A DNA stretch of 64,000 nt from SAR202 cluster bacterium (GCA_022447925.1 JAKUTS010000002.1:110886-174885), one strand, 5' to 3'. Counted from the first letter of the stretch, positions 17,002 through 25,654 are shown. Made by a program: numbers and translations. The notes: generated by a model not told the origin, from the letters alone.

Positions 17002-17074
17002 AGCCCCGGAGAGGATTCGAACCCCCAACCTGCCGATTACAAGTCGGCTGCGCTACCAATTGCGCCACCAGGGC
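17002..17074 (-). tRNA. tRNA-Thr (TGT)
   Basis: 73 bases. Acceptor GCCCTGG/CCGGGGC, anticodon loop CTTGTAA giving TGT, T-arm GGTTCGAATCC. It is 34 bases downstream of the larC stop and 169 bases upstream of tRNA-Tyr, so it may be read from the larC side. Confidence 0.95.
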
Positions 17075-17108
17075 ATAAAACTTTACTGGTACATATTCTA
17101 CCAATTAA

Positions 17109-18290
17109 TTAATTGTTTTTTGCGTGATAACGAGCTATCTCCATTACATCTTTTAATGGGATTTGCCTTTCCATAGCAATTTTACGACATACTTCATATT
17201 CAGGAGAAACGGTTACCAGTTCATTGTTTTTGTATTTTAATTTAACTGGAATATTCCCTATTTCAGTAGCCACAACTATGTTTTCTCGCTTACTAGCAAA
17301 TCGTTTTACCATCTGAGAACGAATACCAAATGTCGTGGTCTCTCTATTAATGATACCTCTTAGTCGATCATCTAAATCTTGGGTGGACAGTACTGAGAGT
17401 AAAACCCCGTTACGATTCTTTTTCATGTTAATTGGAGTTGTCCATGCATCCAATGCACCGCTGGAAATCAGCCTATCCACCACATAAGAAAGGATTTCTG
17501 GGGTTGAATCATCGATATTAGTTTCAAGCAAAATAAGTGATTCAGATTGACTTTCTTGTTGACCAATCAACAATCCAAGGACATTCGGGTAAGATTCTGG
17601 GTTGCGACTGCCCAACCCATAACCCCATTTATCAACTGTCATATAAGGTTGGTCAAATTTAGCCAAAGAACTCAATAAAACCGCTCCAGTTGGTGTAACC
17701 ATTTCACCTGTATCTATTCCCTGTTTTGGTGGAGGCTTCAAAGGAACATTAAATTTGGATAAAATTGACATAGTTACTGGCGCAGGGACAGTTGTAACTC
17801 CATGTTCAGTATTGACTGTTCCAGAGCCGGTTGGTAATGGAGACGAATAGACGGACTCCAAATTTAATTCGTACATTCCGGCAACGCAGGAAGTAACATC
17901 AATCAGAGTATCCAGACTTCCTAATTCATGCAACACCAATTGATCTACACCGATATTGTGAATTTCGGATTCAGCATCACCTATACACTGCAAAATATCT
18001 TGTGATTTCTTAACAATGTCATCGGCAAGATTAGATTTCTCAAGCTTGTATAAAAAATCTCTAATTTTGTAACGATGATCTTCTTGACCATTCATTTCGA
18101 TCTTGATTTTGGTTCCGACAACTCCTTGCCTGTTATCTTTAACCGAATCAATTGAAATGTTATCTAATTTCAGGTCGGCAATCACTGAATTTAAAAATTC
18201 AGTTTTCAGGCCAGCATCAACCATAGATCCTAAAATCATGTCTCCGCTGACACCACCAAGACAATTAAAGTACGCTAATTTTGGTGACAT
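17109..18290 (-). CDS. larC: Nickel-pincer cofactor cyclometallase LarC
   Basis: A 393-residue LarC, which inserts nickel into the pyridinium dithiocarboxylate nucleotide used by LarA. Family marks are FNCLGGVSGDMILGSMVDAG at the N-terminus, LHELGSLDTLIDV in the middle, TGEMVTPTGAVLL, and LLETNIDDSTPEILSYV at the start of the nickel-binding C-terminal domain. Unlike the L. plantarum gene, which needs a programmed frameshift, this one is a single open frame. Its partner LarA is at 10626; here it lies upstream of the tRNA-tuf block and downstream of clpC. LarB and LarE are not visible. Confidence 0.92.
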   Translation of the reverse strand: MSPKLAYFNCLGGVSGDMILGSMVDAGLKTEFLNSVIADLKLDNISIDSVKDNRQGVVGTKIKIEMNGQEDHRYKIRDFLYKLEKSNLADDIVKKSQDILQCIGDAESEIHNIGVDQLVLHELGSLDTLIDVTSCVAGMYELNLESVYSSPLPTGSGTVNTEHGVTTVPAPVTMSILSKFNVPLKPPPKQGIDTGEMVTPTGAVLLSSLAKFDQPYMTVDKWGYGLGSRNPESYPNVLGLLIGQQESQSESLILLETNIDDSTPEILSYVVDRLISSGALDAWTTPINMKKNRNGVLLSVLSTQDLDDRLRGIINRETTTFGIRSQMVKRFASKRENIVVATEIGNIPVKLKYKNNELVTVSPEYEVCRKIAMERQIPLKDVMEIARYHAKNN

Positions 18291-18380
18291 GACATAAACT
18301 CGGGATTAATCCTTATTTGCAGAAAATCATGATTAACATATTCATAGTGTCGTTATTGATGTATTTTAATCAGATACTTT

Positions 18381-20879
18381 CTAAGCAGAAGCAATTGGTA
18401 AAGGAGATTGCGCTGCGACTTGTAAATTACCACCTTCATCAGTTTCATCTACGTCAACTACAGCAGTATCACCAGGATTGAGTTCTCCGCTTAGTATGAT
18501 GTCGGATAATTTATCTTCGACATGATCTTGAATAACTCTTCGCAAAGGACGAGCCCCAAATTGTGGATCAAATCCCTTATTGACAATCCATGATTTCGCT
18601 TCCTCAGTAACCTCTAAATTGATGCCACGCTGAACCAATTCAATGGATACGGACATCAGCATCAAATCTACAATTTGATTCATTTGCTCTCTAGCTAGAG
18701 ATCTAAAAACTAACATAGAATCAATACGATTCAAGAATTCAGGACGGAAAAACCTCTTTACCTCATCCATAACGTTCTGCTTCATTCTAGTGTATCGATG
18801 TTCTGACTCCTCGGCATCACCGACCGCCATAGAAAATCCGATGCCTTTATCCTGTCTAATAAGATCTGAACCAATATTACTCGTCATAACAATAATAGTA
18901 TTCCTGAAATCCACCTTTCTACCCTTCGCATCTGTTAGATGACCATCATCAAATATTTGCAACAGAATATTAAAAACTTCAGGATGAGCTTTTTCAATTT
19001 CGTCCAATAGGATTACACTATATGACTTTCGCCTTACTGCTTCTGTTAACTGACCTCCATCATCATAGCCAACATATCCTGGAGGAGATCCCACTAATCT
19101 AGCGACGGCATGCCTTTCCATAAACTCTGACATATCAACCCTGACTACAGCATCTTCTGTGCCGAAAAGGAATTCAGCCAGTTTTTGAACTAAGTAAGTT
19201 TTACCGACACCAGTTGGACCTAAAAACATAAACGTACCAACTGGTCTCTTGGGATTTTTCATGCCTGCCCGAGCTCTACGAACTGCTTTAGAAACAGACG
19301 TCACAGCCTCATCTTGACCGAATACTTGTTCAGAAATAACCTCTTCCATATTTATCAAGCGTTCTGTTTCTGAAGAGGTCAATCTTGTAACAGGTATTCC
19401 TGTCCACATACTAACCACTTCTCCAATGTGGTCTGATACCACAGTAGGAGAATCATCGCCGCGCTCAGCTTCCCAATCTTCTTCCACCTTTGACAATGTT
19501 TCCGTGAGTTCATTCTCTTTTTCACGCAATTCAGCAGCTATTTCATACTTCCTGTCAGTTATCGCTTCATCTTTTTCTTTTTTTATTTGCTCTAAATCTA
19601 ATCTAACTTGTTTGACAGCTGATGGAGGTGTATTAAATTCAATACGCACTCTTGATGCAGCTTCGTCAATTAGATCAATTGCTTTATCTGGTAGAAACCT
19701 ATCCGCTATATACCTAGAAGCAAGTTGGGCAGCTGAATCTAACGCTTCGTCACTAATAACTAGCTGGTGGTGTTCTTCGTAGGCCGCTTTCACACCTTTT
19801 AATATTTCAACCGTTTCATCAACTGATGGCTGTTCCACCTTAACTGGTTGAAATCTGCGTTCTAATGCAGGGTCGCGTTCTATATATTTACGGTAATCAT
19901 CTTGAGTCGTCGCACCAATACACTGAAGTTCGCCCCTGGCCAACGATGGTTTGAGAATATTTGCTGCGTCAACCGCTCCTTCAGCGGCTCCAGCACCGAC
20001 CATTGTATGGACTTCATCAATAAAAAGGACACAATTCGATGCAGATTTAATCTCATCAATTACCTTCTTTAGTCTTTCTTCAAATTCACCTCGGTATTTT
20101 GTGCCAGCAACCAGAGAACCCATATCTAGCGTAACTAGTCTTTTCCCCTGCAATGTCACTGGAACATCCCCAATTGCTATCCGCTGGGCTAAAGCTTCGA
20201 CTATGGCAGTTTTCCCAACCCCTGGCTCTCCTACCAAAACAGGGTTGTTTTTGGTTCGACGACTTAATATTTGAGTAACTCTCTGTATTTCTTGATCACG
20301 GCCAACAATTGGATCTAGCTTGCCCGAATTAGCTGCAGCAGTTAAGTCAACGCCTAACTGATCTAAAGTAGGTGTTTTGGTCGCAGATCGCGGAATTGAT
20401 TGACCTGTCGAAGTAGAAACTCCCGCTTGTTCAGGATTCTGTGATAAAACACGAATTGTTTCGGTTCGGATTTTATCTAAATTAGCTCCTAAACTCTCCA
20501 AAACCCCTGCAGCTACACCCTCACCCTCACGCATCAAACCAACTAACAGATGTTCTGTACCTATATAGTGATGATTCATTCGTCTAGCTTCGTCAACAGC
20601 CAGTTCAATAACTTTCTTAGATCTGGGAGTAAGTCCTATTTCACCCTGAGACGAAGTCTCTCCTCGACCGATAATGAACTCAATCGCAGATCGAACTTTA
20701 TTTAACTCAATCCCTAAACCAGATAATACTTTTGCAGCAACTCCATTGGTCTCACGCGAAAGGCCAAGAAGTATGTGTTCAGTACCTATATAATTATGGT
20801 TAAATCGTTGTGCTTCTTCTTGAGCTAATGACAGAACCCTTCTAGCTCTTTCAGAAAATTTTTCGAATCTGCTAGCCAT
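18381..20879 (-). CDS. clpC: ATP-dependent Clp protease ATP-binding subunit ClpC
   Basis: An 832-residue AAA+ unfoldase. It has two N-terminal Clp repeats (ARRVLSLAQEEAQRFNHNYIG and the HHYIGTEHLLVGLMREG copy), Walker A1 GEPGVGKTA, a central UVR-type coiled coil (about 430-460), Walker A2 GPTGVGKT and the sensor RFFRPEFLNRID. This layout is ClpC and not ClpB. It feeds substrates to ClpP, which is not in the window. AGAGGG precedes the ATG. It lies downstream of rpsA behind a terminator. Confidence 0.96.
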   Translation of the reverse strand: MASRFEKFSERARRVLSLAQEEAQRFNHNYIGTEHILLGLSRETNGVAAKVLSGLGIELNKVRSAIEFIIGRGETSSQGEIGLTPRSKKVIELAVDEARRMNHHYIGTEHLLVGLMREGEGVAAGVLESLGANLDKIRTETIRVLSQNPEQAGVSTSTGQSIPRSATKTPTLDQLGVDLTAAANSGKLDPIVGRDQEIQRVTQILSRRTKNNPVLVGEPGVGKTAIVEALAQRIAIGDVPVTLQGKRLVTLDMGSLVAGTKYRGEFEERLKKVIDEIKSASNCVLFIDEVHTMVGAGAAEGAVDAANILKPSLARGELQCIGATTQDDYRKYIERDPALERRFQPVKVEQPSVDETVEILKGVKAAYEEHHQLVISDEALDSAAQLASRYIADRFLPDKAIDLIDEAASRVRIEFNTPPSAVKQVRLDLEQIKKEKDEAITDRKYEIAAELREKENELTETLSKVEEDWEAERGDDSPTVVSDHIGEVVSMWTGIPVTRLTSSETERLINMEEVISEQVFGQDEAVTSVSKAVRRARAGMKNPKRPVGTFMFLGPTGVGKTYLVQKLAEFLFGTEDAVVRVDMSEFMERHAVARLVGSPPGYVGYDDGGQLTEAVRRKSYSVILLDEIEKAHPEVFNILLQIFDDGHLTDAKGRKVDFRNTIIVMTSNIGSDLIRQDKGIGFSMAVGDAEESEHRYTRMKQNVMDEVKRFFRPEFLNRIDSMLVFRSLAREQMNQIVDLMLMSVSIELVQRGINLEVTEEAKSWIVNKGFDPQFGARPLRRVIQDHVEDKLSDIILSGELNPGDTAVVDVDETDEGGNLQVAAQSPLPIASA

Positions 20880-20925
20880 TTTTCAAACCCTCTTTTTAAA
20901 TTAAGTAGGGACCCTTTAAACTTTC

Positions 20926-20945
20926 AAAAAGCGACGCTAAGTCGC
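20926..20945 (-). terminator. Rho-independent terminator after rpsA
   Basis: On the minus strand GCGAC-TTAGC-GTCGC (20931-20945) is followed by TTTTT (20926-20930), 17 bases beyond the rpsA stop. It separates rpsA from clpC. Confidence 0.75.
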
Positions 20946-20961
20946 GAAACAATCCTCGTGT

Positions 20962-22221
20962 TTATTCGTAATCTTCCTCAGCTCTTTTAAGGCTCAATCC
21001 TAAACGCCTTCTATCAGGTTCAATACGGAGAACTTTAACGCGAACTTTGTCGCCCTGTCTCACCACCTCTCGGGGATGTTGAACCATCCTATCGGTAAGC
21101 TCAGACACATGAATCAAACCTTCTACTGATCCTTCAATTCTAGCAAAAGCTCCGAAATTAGTCAGTTTTGTGATAGTTGCATCCACAACATCATTAACAG
21201 AAAGCTGGTCAGATACATTCTCCCATGGCTCTGGAGTAAGTCTTTTCAAACTTAGAGCAATTTTTTTAGTTTCACTATCAGCTCTGAGAACATATACCTC
21301 CAGTTCTTGCCCAACTTCGACAATCTCCTCAGGGCGTTCAACTTGACTCCAGGAAAGCTCTGAAATATGCACTAAACCATCTGCTCCGCCGATATCAACA
21401 AATGCTCCAAAACTACTAATTCCTGAAACTTTACCTTTAACTATTGCTCCAAGCTCGAGTTCTTCAATCAATTTATCTTTTATCTCGTCTCTTTTAGCTC
21501 GCGTTGAATCTCTTTCAGAAAAAATTGCACGGTTACGGCTACGATTTACTTCTAAAACTCGAAGCTTTATCTTTTTTCCAATTTCATCGTCATTTTCAAG
21601 AGATCCCTTGGAAGTGTCAGTTGTTTCAATTTGTTGGTCAACGTCATCAGTCGGCCCTGATTCTGAGTTTGCAGACTCCGCGCTATCCGTTTCTCCACCA
21701 TCAGGTTTAAACCTATCCCTAGAAATAGTTGAAAGTTGAGATGCTGGAATAAATCCTTGGACACCTTCCACATCAACAATCGCTCCACCGCGATTGAAGC
21801 CAATAATGGTTCCAACTATGGTTCCATCAGATTCAGCTAACTTAGATAATTCCCGCCAACTTTGTTCACCTGTAGCTTTATCAATCGATAATATCGCAGG
21901 GCGCTCACCACTTTCGGTGCGCAAAACTACCGTTACAATATCATCGCCGACTTTAGGTGTGTTTCCTGTAATTTGAGACAAAGAGCTCATTTCGCGAGCT
22001 GGCACAAAACCTTCAGCCTTATGGCCAAAACTGACGAGAATACCATCTTTGTCTGAACTCATTACGACCCCTTCAACGATGTCACCACGCCTCACAGGAT
22101 CCATAGATGAAAAAGATTCTAGCAATTCTCCCATATCTTGTATCTCTTCAGTTGTCTCATCTGAAGAGCTTTCGTTAATCGATTTTGAGTTTGTAGTGTC
22201 TGAATTTGAAAATGATGTCAT
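20962..22221 (-). CDS. rpsA: 30S ribosomal protein S1
   Basis: A 419-residue protein with four S1 RNA-binding domains (about 45-115, 132-238, 257-327, 342-412). The last two have the strong motifs SGISSFGAFVDIGGADGLVHIS and TNFGAFARIEGSVEGLIHVS. The second domain is interrupted by a roughly 40-residue acidic, Ser/Thr/Asp/Glu-rich insertion (about 173-213), and the N-terminus is also acidic and low in complexity. S1 recruits mRNA to the ribosome; a four-domain form is usual outside proteobacteria. It is followed by a terminator. Confidence 0.92.
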   Translation of the reverse strand: MTSFSNSDTTNSKSINESSSDETTEEIQDMGELLESFSSMDPVRRGDIVEGVVMSSDKDGILVSFGHKAEGFVPAREMSSLSQITGNTPKVGDDIVTVVLRTESGERPAILSIDKATGEQSWRELSKLAESDGTIVGTIIGFNRGGAIVDVEGVQGFIPASQLSTISRDRFKPDGGETDSAESANSESGPTDDVDQQIETTDTSKGSLENDDEIGKKIKLRVLEVNRSRNRAIFSERDSTRAKRDEIKDKLIEELELGAIVKGKVSGISSFGAFVDIGGADGLVHISELSWSQVERPEEIVEVGQELEVYVLRADSETKKIALSLKRLTPEPWENVSDQLSVNDVVDATITKLTNFGAFARIEGSVEGLIHVSELTDRMVQHPREVVRQGDKVRVKVLRIEPDRRRLGLSLKRAEEDYE

Positions 22222-22349
22222 TGGCGTACTTTAGCTTATACAGGATATGCAGGTTCATTATATAGACGCCAAACTGGAGTGTAAATGAGTGAAACCGTGT
22301 GATCGTAAAGTTTTATATGAGTTTATGGCAGCTTTGTTGAATAAAAAAA

Positions 22350-22469
22350 CCCCTGGCAATGACATATTTTCCCACACCCTTGCGAGTGCAGTATCGTAAG
22401 CGCTGAAGCGTTTCACTTCCGTGTTCGGGATGGGAACGGGTGGTTCAACCTCGCCAAAATCACCAAGGG
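22350..22469 (-). rRNA. rrf: 5S ribosomal RNA
   Basis: A 120-base 5S rRNA. The ends pair as CCCTTGG/CCAGGGG, with GAACCACCCGTTCCCATCCCGAACACGGAAG (the universal loop B/C region) at the 5' side. A T-run follows the 3' end. No 16S or 23S gene adjoins: upstream is the IscA-like gene, downstream is rpsA. It is therefore an unlinked 5S gene. Confidence 0.95.
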
Positions 22470-22537
22470 ATTTTTTATTAAAATAAGTCCCAAACATTTC
22501 ATCAAAAAAGATTATAAATACTTGAGACGATATAAGA

Positions 22538-22567
22538 ATTTTAAATCGTAAGAGTTTAACCAGTCAA
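22538..22567 (-). promoter_or_regulatory. Probable promoter of the 5S rRNA gene
   Basis: On the minus strand TTGACT (22562-22567), an 18-base spacer and TAAAAT (22538-22543), about 70 bases upstream of the 5S 5' end. Confidence 0.5.
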
Positions 22568-22604
22568 TAGACAGCGTTATACAATTCTAACTATTTAATA
22601 CCAA

Positions 22605-22634
22605 TTGACCCTCAACGGTACGAAATGCTACTAT
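22605..22634 (+). promoter_or_regulatory. Probable promoter of the IscA-like gene
   Basis: TTGACC (22605-22610), an 18-base spacer, and extended -10 TGCTACTAT (hexamer 22629-22634). The start codon is 66 bases further on, preceded by GAGG at 22690-22693. Confidence 0.5.
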
Positions 22635-22700
22635 CACCTAAGGTATCTATTGAGAACGCATTAAAAGCAATATCTATCAATATAATCTCGAGGTAAGATT

Positions 22701-23177
22701 TTGACCACTGAAACACCGGGTATAGAAGTGACAGACTCCGCAGCAGAAAAATTGCGCGAGGTTCTAGAAGAGCAAAATAAATCTGCTGGAATGTTAAGAA
22801 TAATGGTTATGCCGAGTTCAGGATCCGGAGGGTGTGGCAGCGGCGGAGGTGGATTCCAGTACGTTTTGGGTGTTGAGGATTCTGCAGAAGAAGACGATAT
22901 AGTAATAAAAACCTCCAAAGTCGATATTTTGATCGACCCGCAAAGTGCTCCTTTAGTCGACGGCTCAAGCATAGATTATGTTGATGGGCTTATGCGCAGT
23001 GGGTTTGTAATCAGCAATCCAAATGCGCCTGCTTCAGGTGGATGTGCTTGTGGAGGTGGTGGATGCGGATGCGGCGGCGGATCAAAGCCTCCTGTTGATC
23101 CTGCAAGTGTAGATAGCTCAACTGGATCTGGAGGGTGTGGCAGCGGTGGTGGTGGATGTGGTTGCGGTGCCAACTAA
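22701..23177 (+). CDS. A-type iron-sulfur carrier (IscA/ErpA/HesB family) with Cys-Gly-rich tail
   Basis: A 158-residue protein. Residues 7-110 follow the HesB/IscA fold: ITDSAAEKLRE-type helix, the first ligand Cys45 in GSGGCGSGGGG, then ILIDPQSAPLVDGSSIDYVDGL and SGFVISNPNAP. In ordinary A-type carriers the chain ends just after a CGCG pair. Here the NPNAP segment is followed by about 45 more residues with seven cysteines (115, 117, 122, 124, 146, 153, 155) in Gly-Cys runs. Total 8 Cys. Its role would be delivery of Fe-S clusters, with the tail possibly binding extra metal. The start is TTG with GAGG upstream. The gene stands alone between the 5S rRNA and the TyrA-like gene. Confidence 0.85.
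   Translation: MTTETPGIEVTDSAAEKLREVLEEQNKSAGMLRIMVMPSSGSGGCGSGGGGFQYVLGVEDSAEEDDIVIKTSKVDILIDPQSAPLVDGSSIDYVDGLMRSGFVISNPNAPASGGCACGGGGCGCGGGSKPPVDPASVDSSTGSGGCGSGGGGCGCGAN
22821..23156 (+). repeat. Duplicated 33-base Gly-Cys-Gly-Ser segment inside the IscA-like gene
   Basis: Copies at 22821-22853 and 23124-23156 differ at 3 of 33 bases, all third-codon changes, and encode the same GSGGCGSGGGG. The first copy is the active-site loop; the second is in the C-terminal tail. Confidence 0.8.
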
Positions 23178-23324
23178 TTTCAAACCTTTAAATTTATCAA
23201 GTTATATTTAATTCCAAATATAGGTCTTTCAAACCTATACTGAAAATCCATGATCTTCTATTGCAAACAATGCAAATTCTGTGATGAATGTAATTTAATA
23301 ATGGTTTAGACAAAAAATATTAAT

Positions 23325-24326
23325 ATGACTAATATAGCAATACTCGGCATAGATATAATTGGACTCTGTATAGCGCTGTCCTTAAAGAAAAATCATGGAA
23401 GTGATTTCTATATAACTGCTGCCGGTGCAGAACCTGAAGATTTAAAATTTGCCAAAAGTATTGGTGCAGCTGATAAAACCGAAACCAGTGCACGGAAATG
23501 CATCACAGATGCTGAAATCATTATTATGGATGCACCATTACATTACACTAAAGATCTTTTAGAAAATCTGTCCTCACATTTCAATCCTGGAGCCACAATA
23601 ACGGATACCGGACCACTAAAACAACCGGTAATAAAATGGGCTCGAGAACTCTTACCTTCTTCGATCAACTTCGTAGCTAGTAGACCAGTGCCAAAAGAAA
23701 TTTTGTGGAGCCTAGAAGACGTTAGTCCAGATGCTATATCGCAGTCACCGTACTGTATAGTAACTGATAAAGCCACTTCTTCTGAAGGAATCCAAACAAT
23801 CACATGGCTCGCTAAACAATGTGGATCTCAGCCGTATTTCTTAGACTCTGCTGAGCACGACAGTTATAGTTCAGCAATGGCGTTGTTACCTAATGTGATT
23901 TCATCGGCATTAATTATGACCGCATCAAAAAGCAGATCCTGGCCTGAAATGTCTAAACTTTCAACACCTGAATTCAAGGCAATGACTCAACTTGCAGATA
24001 AAGATCCAGAAGAGAACAGCTTAGCAGCCGACTTAAATTCCAAGGATACAGTCCATTGGATAGATGAAATGATTGCATCATTATATGAATTTAGAAAACA
24101 GTTTCTTGACGATAAAGAAAAGCTCTTCGAGTCATTTATATCAGCGTGGGAGCAAAGAGCAAAGTGGGAAGCAGGCACCTTACATCCTGATGATAGCCAG
24201 ACGGCAACCATGCCTAACGCTAAAGAAACAATGGCTGAAATGATGATAGGAACTTACATGATGGATAGATATCGTAAAATGACAGACAAGTCACGAAAGA
24301 ATTGGAAGTACTTTAGAAAAAGTTAA
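23325..24326 (+). CDS. TyrA-like (prephenate dehydrogenase family) protein with degenerate active site
   Basis: A 333-residue protein with the TyrA fold: an N-terminal Rossmann domain and a helical C-terminal dimerisation domain holding AEHDSYSSAMALLPN (about 176-190). The usual landmarks are altered. The dinucleotide motif reads GIDIIG (8-13) in place of GxGxxG, the catalytic G-x-H-P-M reads A-S-R-P-V (118-122, His replaced by Arg120), and the SHLPH segment reads ALLPN. It directly precedes aroA (2 bases apart), the standard tyrA-aroA arrangement, so it descends from prephenate dehydrogenase. Whether it is still a dehydrogenase is doubtful; a regulatory or altered role is possible. Confidence 0.72.
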   Translation: MTNIAILGIDIIGLCIALSLKKNHGSDFYITAAGAEPEDLKFAKSIGAADKTETSARKCITDAEIIIMDAPLHYTKDLLENLSSHFNPGATITDTGPLKQPVIKWARELLPSSINFVASRPVPKEILWSLEDVSPDAISQSPYCIVTDKATSSEGIQTITWLAKQCGSQPYFLDSAEHDSYSSAMALLPNVISSALIMTASKSRSWPEMSKLSTPEFKAMTQLADKDPEENSLAADLNSKDTVHWIDEMIASLYEFRKQFLDDKEKLFESFISAWEQRAKWEAGTLHPDDSQTATMPNAKETMAEMMIGTYMMDRYRKMTDKSRKNWKYFRKS

Positions 24327-24328
24327 TC

Positions 24329-25654
24329 TTGATTAAATCTGTAAGCAAAGCCGAGAAAATAAAAGGCATAATCTCACTACCTGGAGATAAGTCTATATCC
24401 CATAGAGCCATGTTGTTAAATGCAATGAGCAACGGATCTGCCCTGATATCTAACTTTTGTCATGGAGATGACAGAAGTGCAATGATCAATTGTTTGAACG
24501 GTCTGGGCGTCAATATTGAAAAGATTCAATCAAATGACTCTGAATATCCAAATGACACTTTTCTAGTTGAAGGTAACAGTAACGGGGATTTTTCAATTCC
24601 TACAAGGGTACTTGATGCAGGAAACAGCGGAACCACTTTTCGCCTAGTATCCGGTTTATTAGCAACCCAAAATTTTGAATCTACGATTTCAGGTGATAAT
24701 TCACTGCGTAATAGACCAATGGGTCGAATAATCCAGCCACTCACAAAGATGGGTGCCCTGATAACTGGAATGAAGGACAATTCATTTGCGCCGCTGAAAA
24801 TACGAGGCGGTAATTTATCAGGTATCGAGTATACGATGCCCGTTGCTTCTGCACAGGTAAAATCATGCATAATGATTGCTGGAACAAAAGCATCAGGATC
24901 CACCACCATAATCCAGCCAAAAGTCTCTAGAGATCACACAGAGAGAATGCTGAAAGCTATGGGTGCCAAAATCAGTATCAACAATCTCACAGTTGAGATT
25001 AAACGTTCAAATTTATCCGCACTAGATGTTACCGTTCCAGGAGACATTAGCGGAGCGGCTTTTTGGATGGTTTTAGCATCATGTCATCCAAACGCATCAA
25101 TAACTCTAAAGAGGGTTGGGTTGAATCCTTCTCGTACTGGAATAATAGAGGTATTAAAGATGATGGGTGCAAACATAAAATTGTCTAACGTTGTTGAAGA
25201 AGCTGGAGAACCATGTGGTGATATCGAAATACAATCCAGTGAGCTAACAGGTGTCGATATTGAGGGAGAAATAATACCTAGAGTGATTGATGAAATTCCT
25301 ATTTTAGCTTTAGCAGCATGCTTTGCTAAAGGTCAAACAATTATAAAAGATGCCGAGGAATTAAGAATAAAAGAATCCGATAGAATCAGTGCAACTGTGA
25401 ACGGACTTTCAAAATTAGGGGCAACTCTTACGGAAACAAATGATGGAATGGTGATAAGCGGCAACGCAAAACTGATTGGAGCGCCCGTGGACACATTTAA
25501 TGACCATAGAATAGCTATGACCATGGGGATTGCCGGCGTGCTCGCAGATGGAACAACTGAAATAAATAGATCTGAGGCAAACATGATTTCATATCCTTCT
25601 TTCTGGGAACAGTTATCAATTGTTACAGGAGAATTAGAAGTTTCAGCACACTAA
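24329..25654 (+). CDS. aroA: 3-phosphoshikimate 1-carboxyvinyltransferase (EPSP synthase)
   Basis: A 441-residue enzyme of the shikimate pathway. SLPGDKSISHRAMLLNAM near the N-terminus is the phosphoenolpyruvate/shikimate-binding motif; LDAGNSGTTFRLVSGLLA is the LxxGNxGT motif; RIKESDRI near 350 and DHRIAM near 400 are the C-terminal signatures. Length is normal. The start is TTG. It is coupled to the upstream TyrA-like gene and is followed by gmk after 52 bases. Confidence 0.97.
   Translation: MIKSVSKAEKIKGIISLPGDKSISHRAMLLNAMSNGSALISNFCHGDDRSAMINCLNGLGVNIEKIQSNDSEYPNDTFLVEGNSNGDFSIPTRVLDAGNSGTTFRLVSGLLATQNFESTISGDNSLRNRPMGRIIQPLTKMGALITGMKDNSFAPLKIRGGNLSGIEYTMPVASAQVKSCIMIAGTKASGSTTIIQPKVSRDHTERMLKAMGAKISINNLTVEIKRSNLSALDVTVPGDISGAAFWMVLASCHPNASITLKRVGLNPSRTGIIEVLKMMGANIKLSNVVEEAGEPCGDIEIQSSELTGVDIEGEIIPRVIDEIPILALAACFAKGQTIIKDAEELRIKESDRISATVNGLSKLGATLTETNDGMVISGNAKLIGAPVDTFNDHRIAMTMGIAGVLADGTTEINRSEANMISYPSFWEQLSIVTGELEVSAH

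Noticed and set aside
22258..22497. Open frame on the minus strand overlapping the 5S region
   Set aside because: The sequence is 5S rRNA by its conserved pairing and loop sequence; the frame is accidental.
22976..23173. Pro/His-rich frame on the minus strand
   Set aside because: This is the reverse complement of the Gly-Cys repeat in the IscA-like gene, not a real protein.
23219..23239. TATAGGT...ACCTATA hairpin after the IscA-like gene
   Set aside because: Seven base pairs but no T-run and no clear role.
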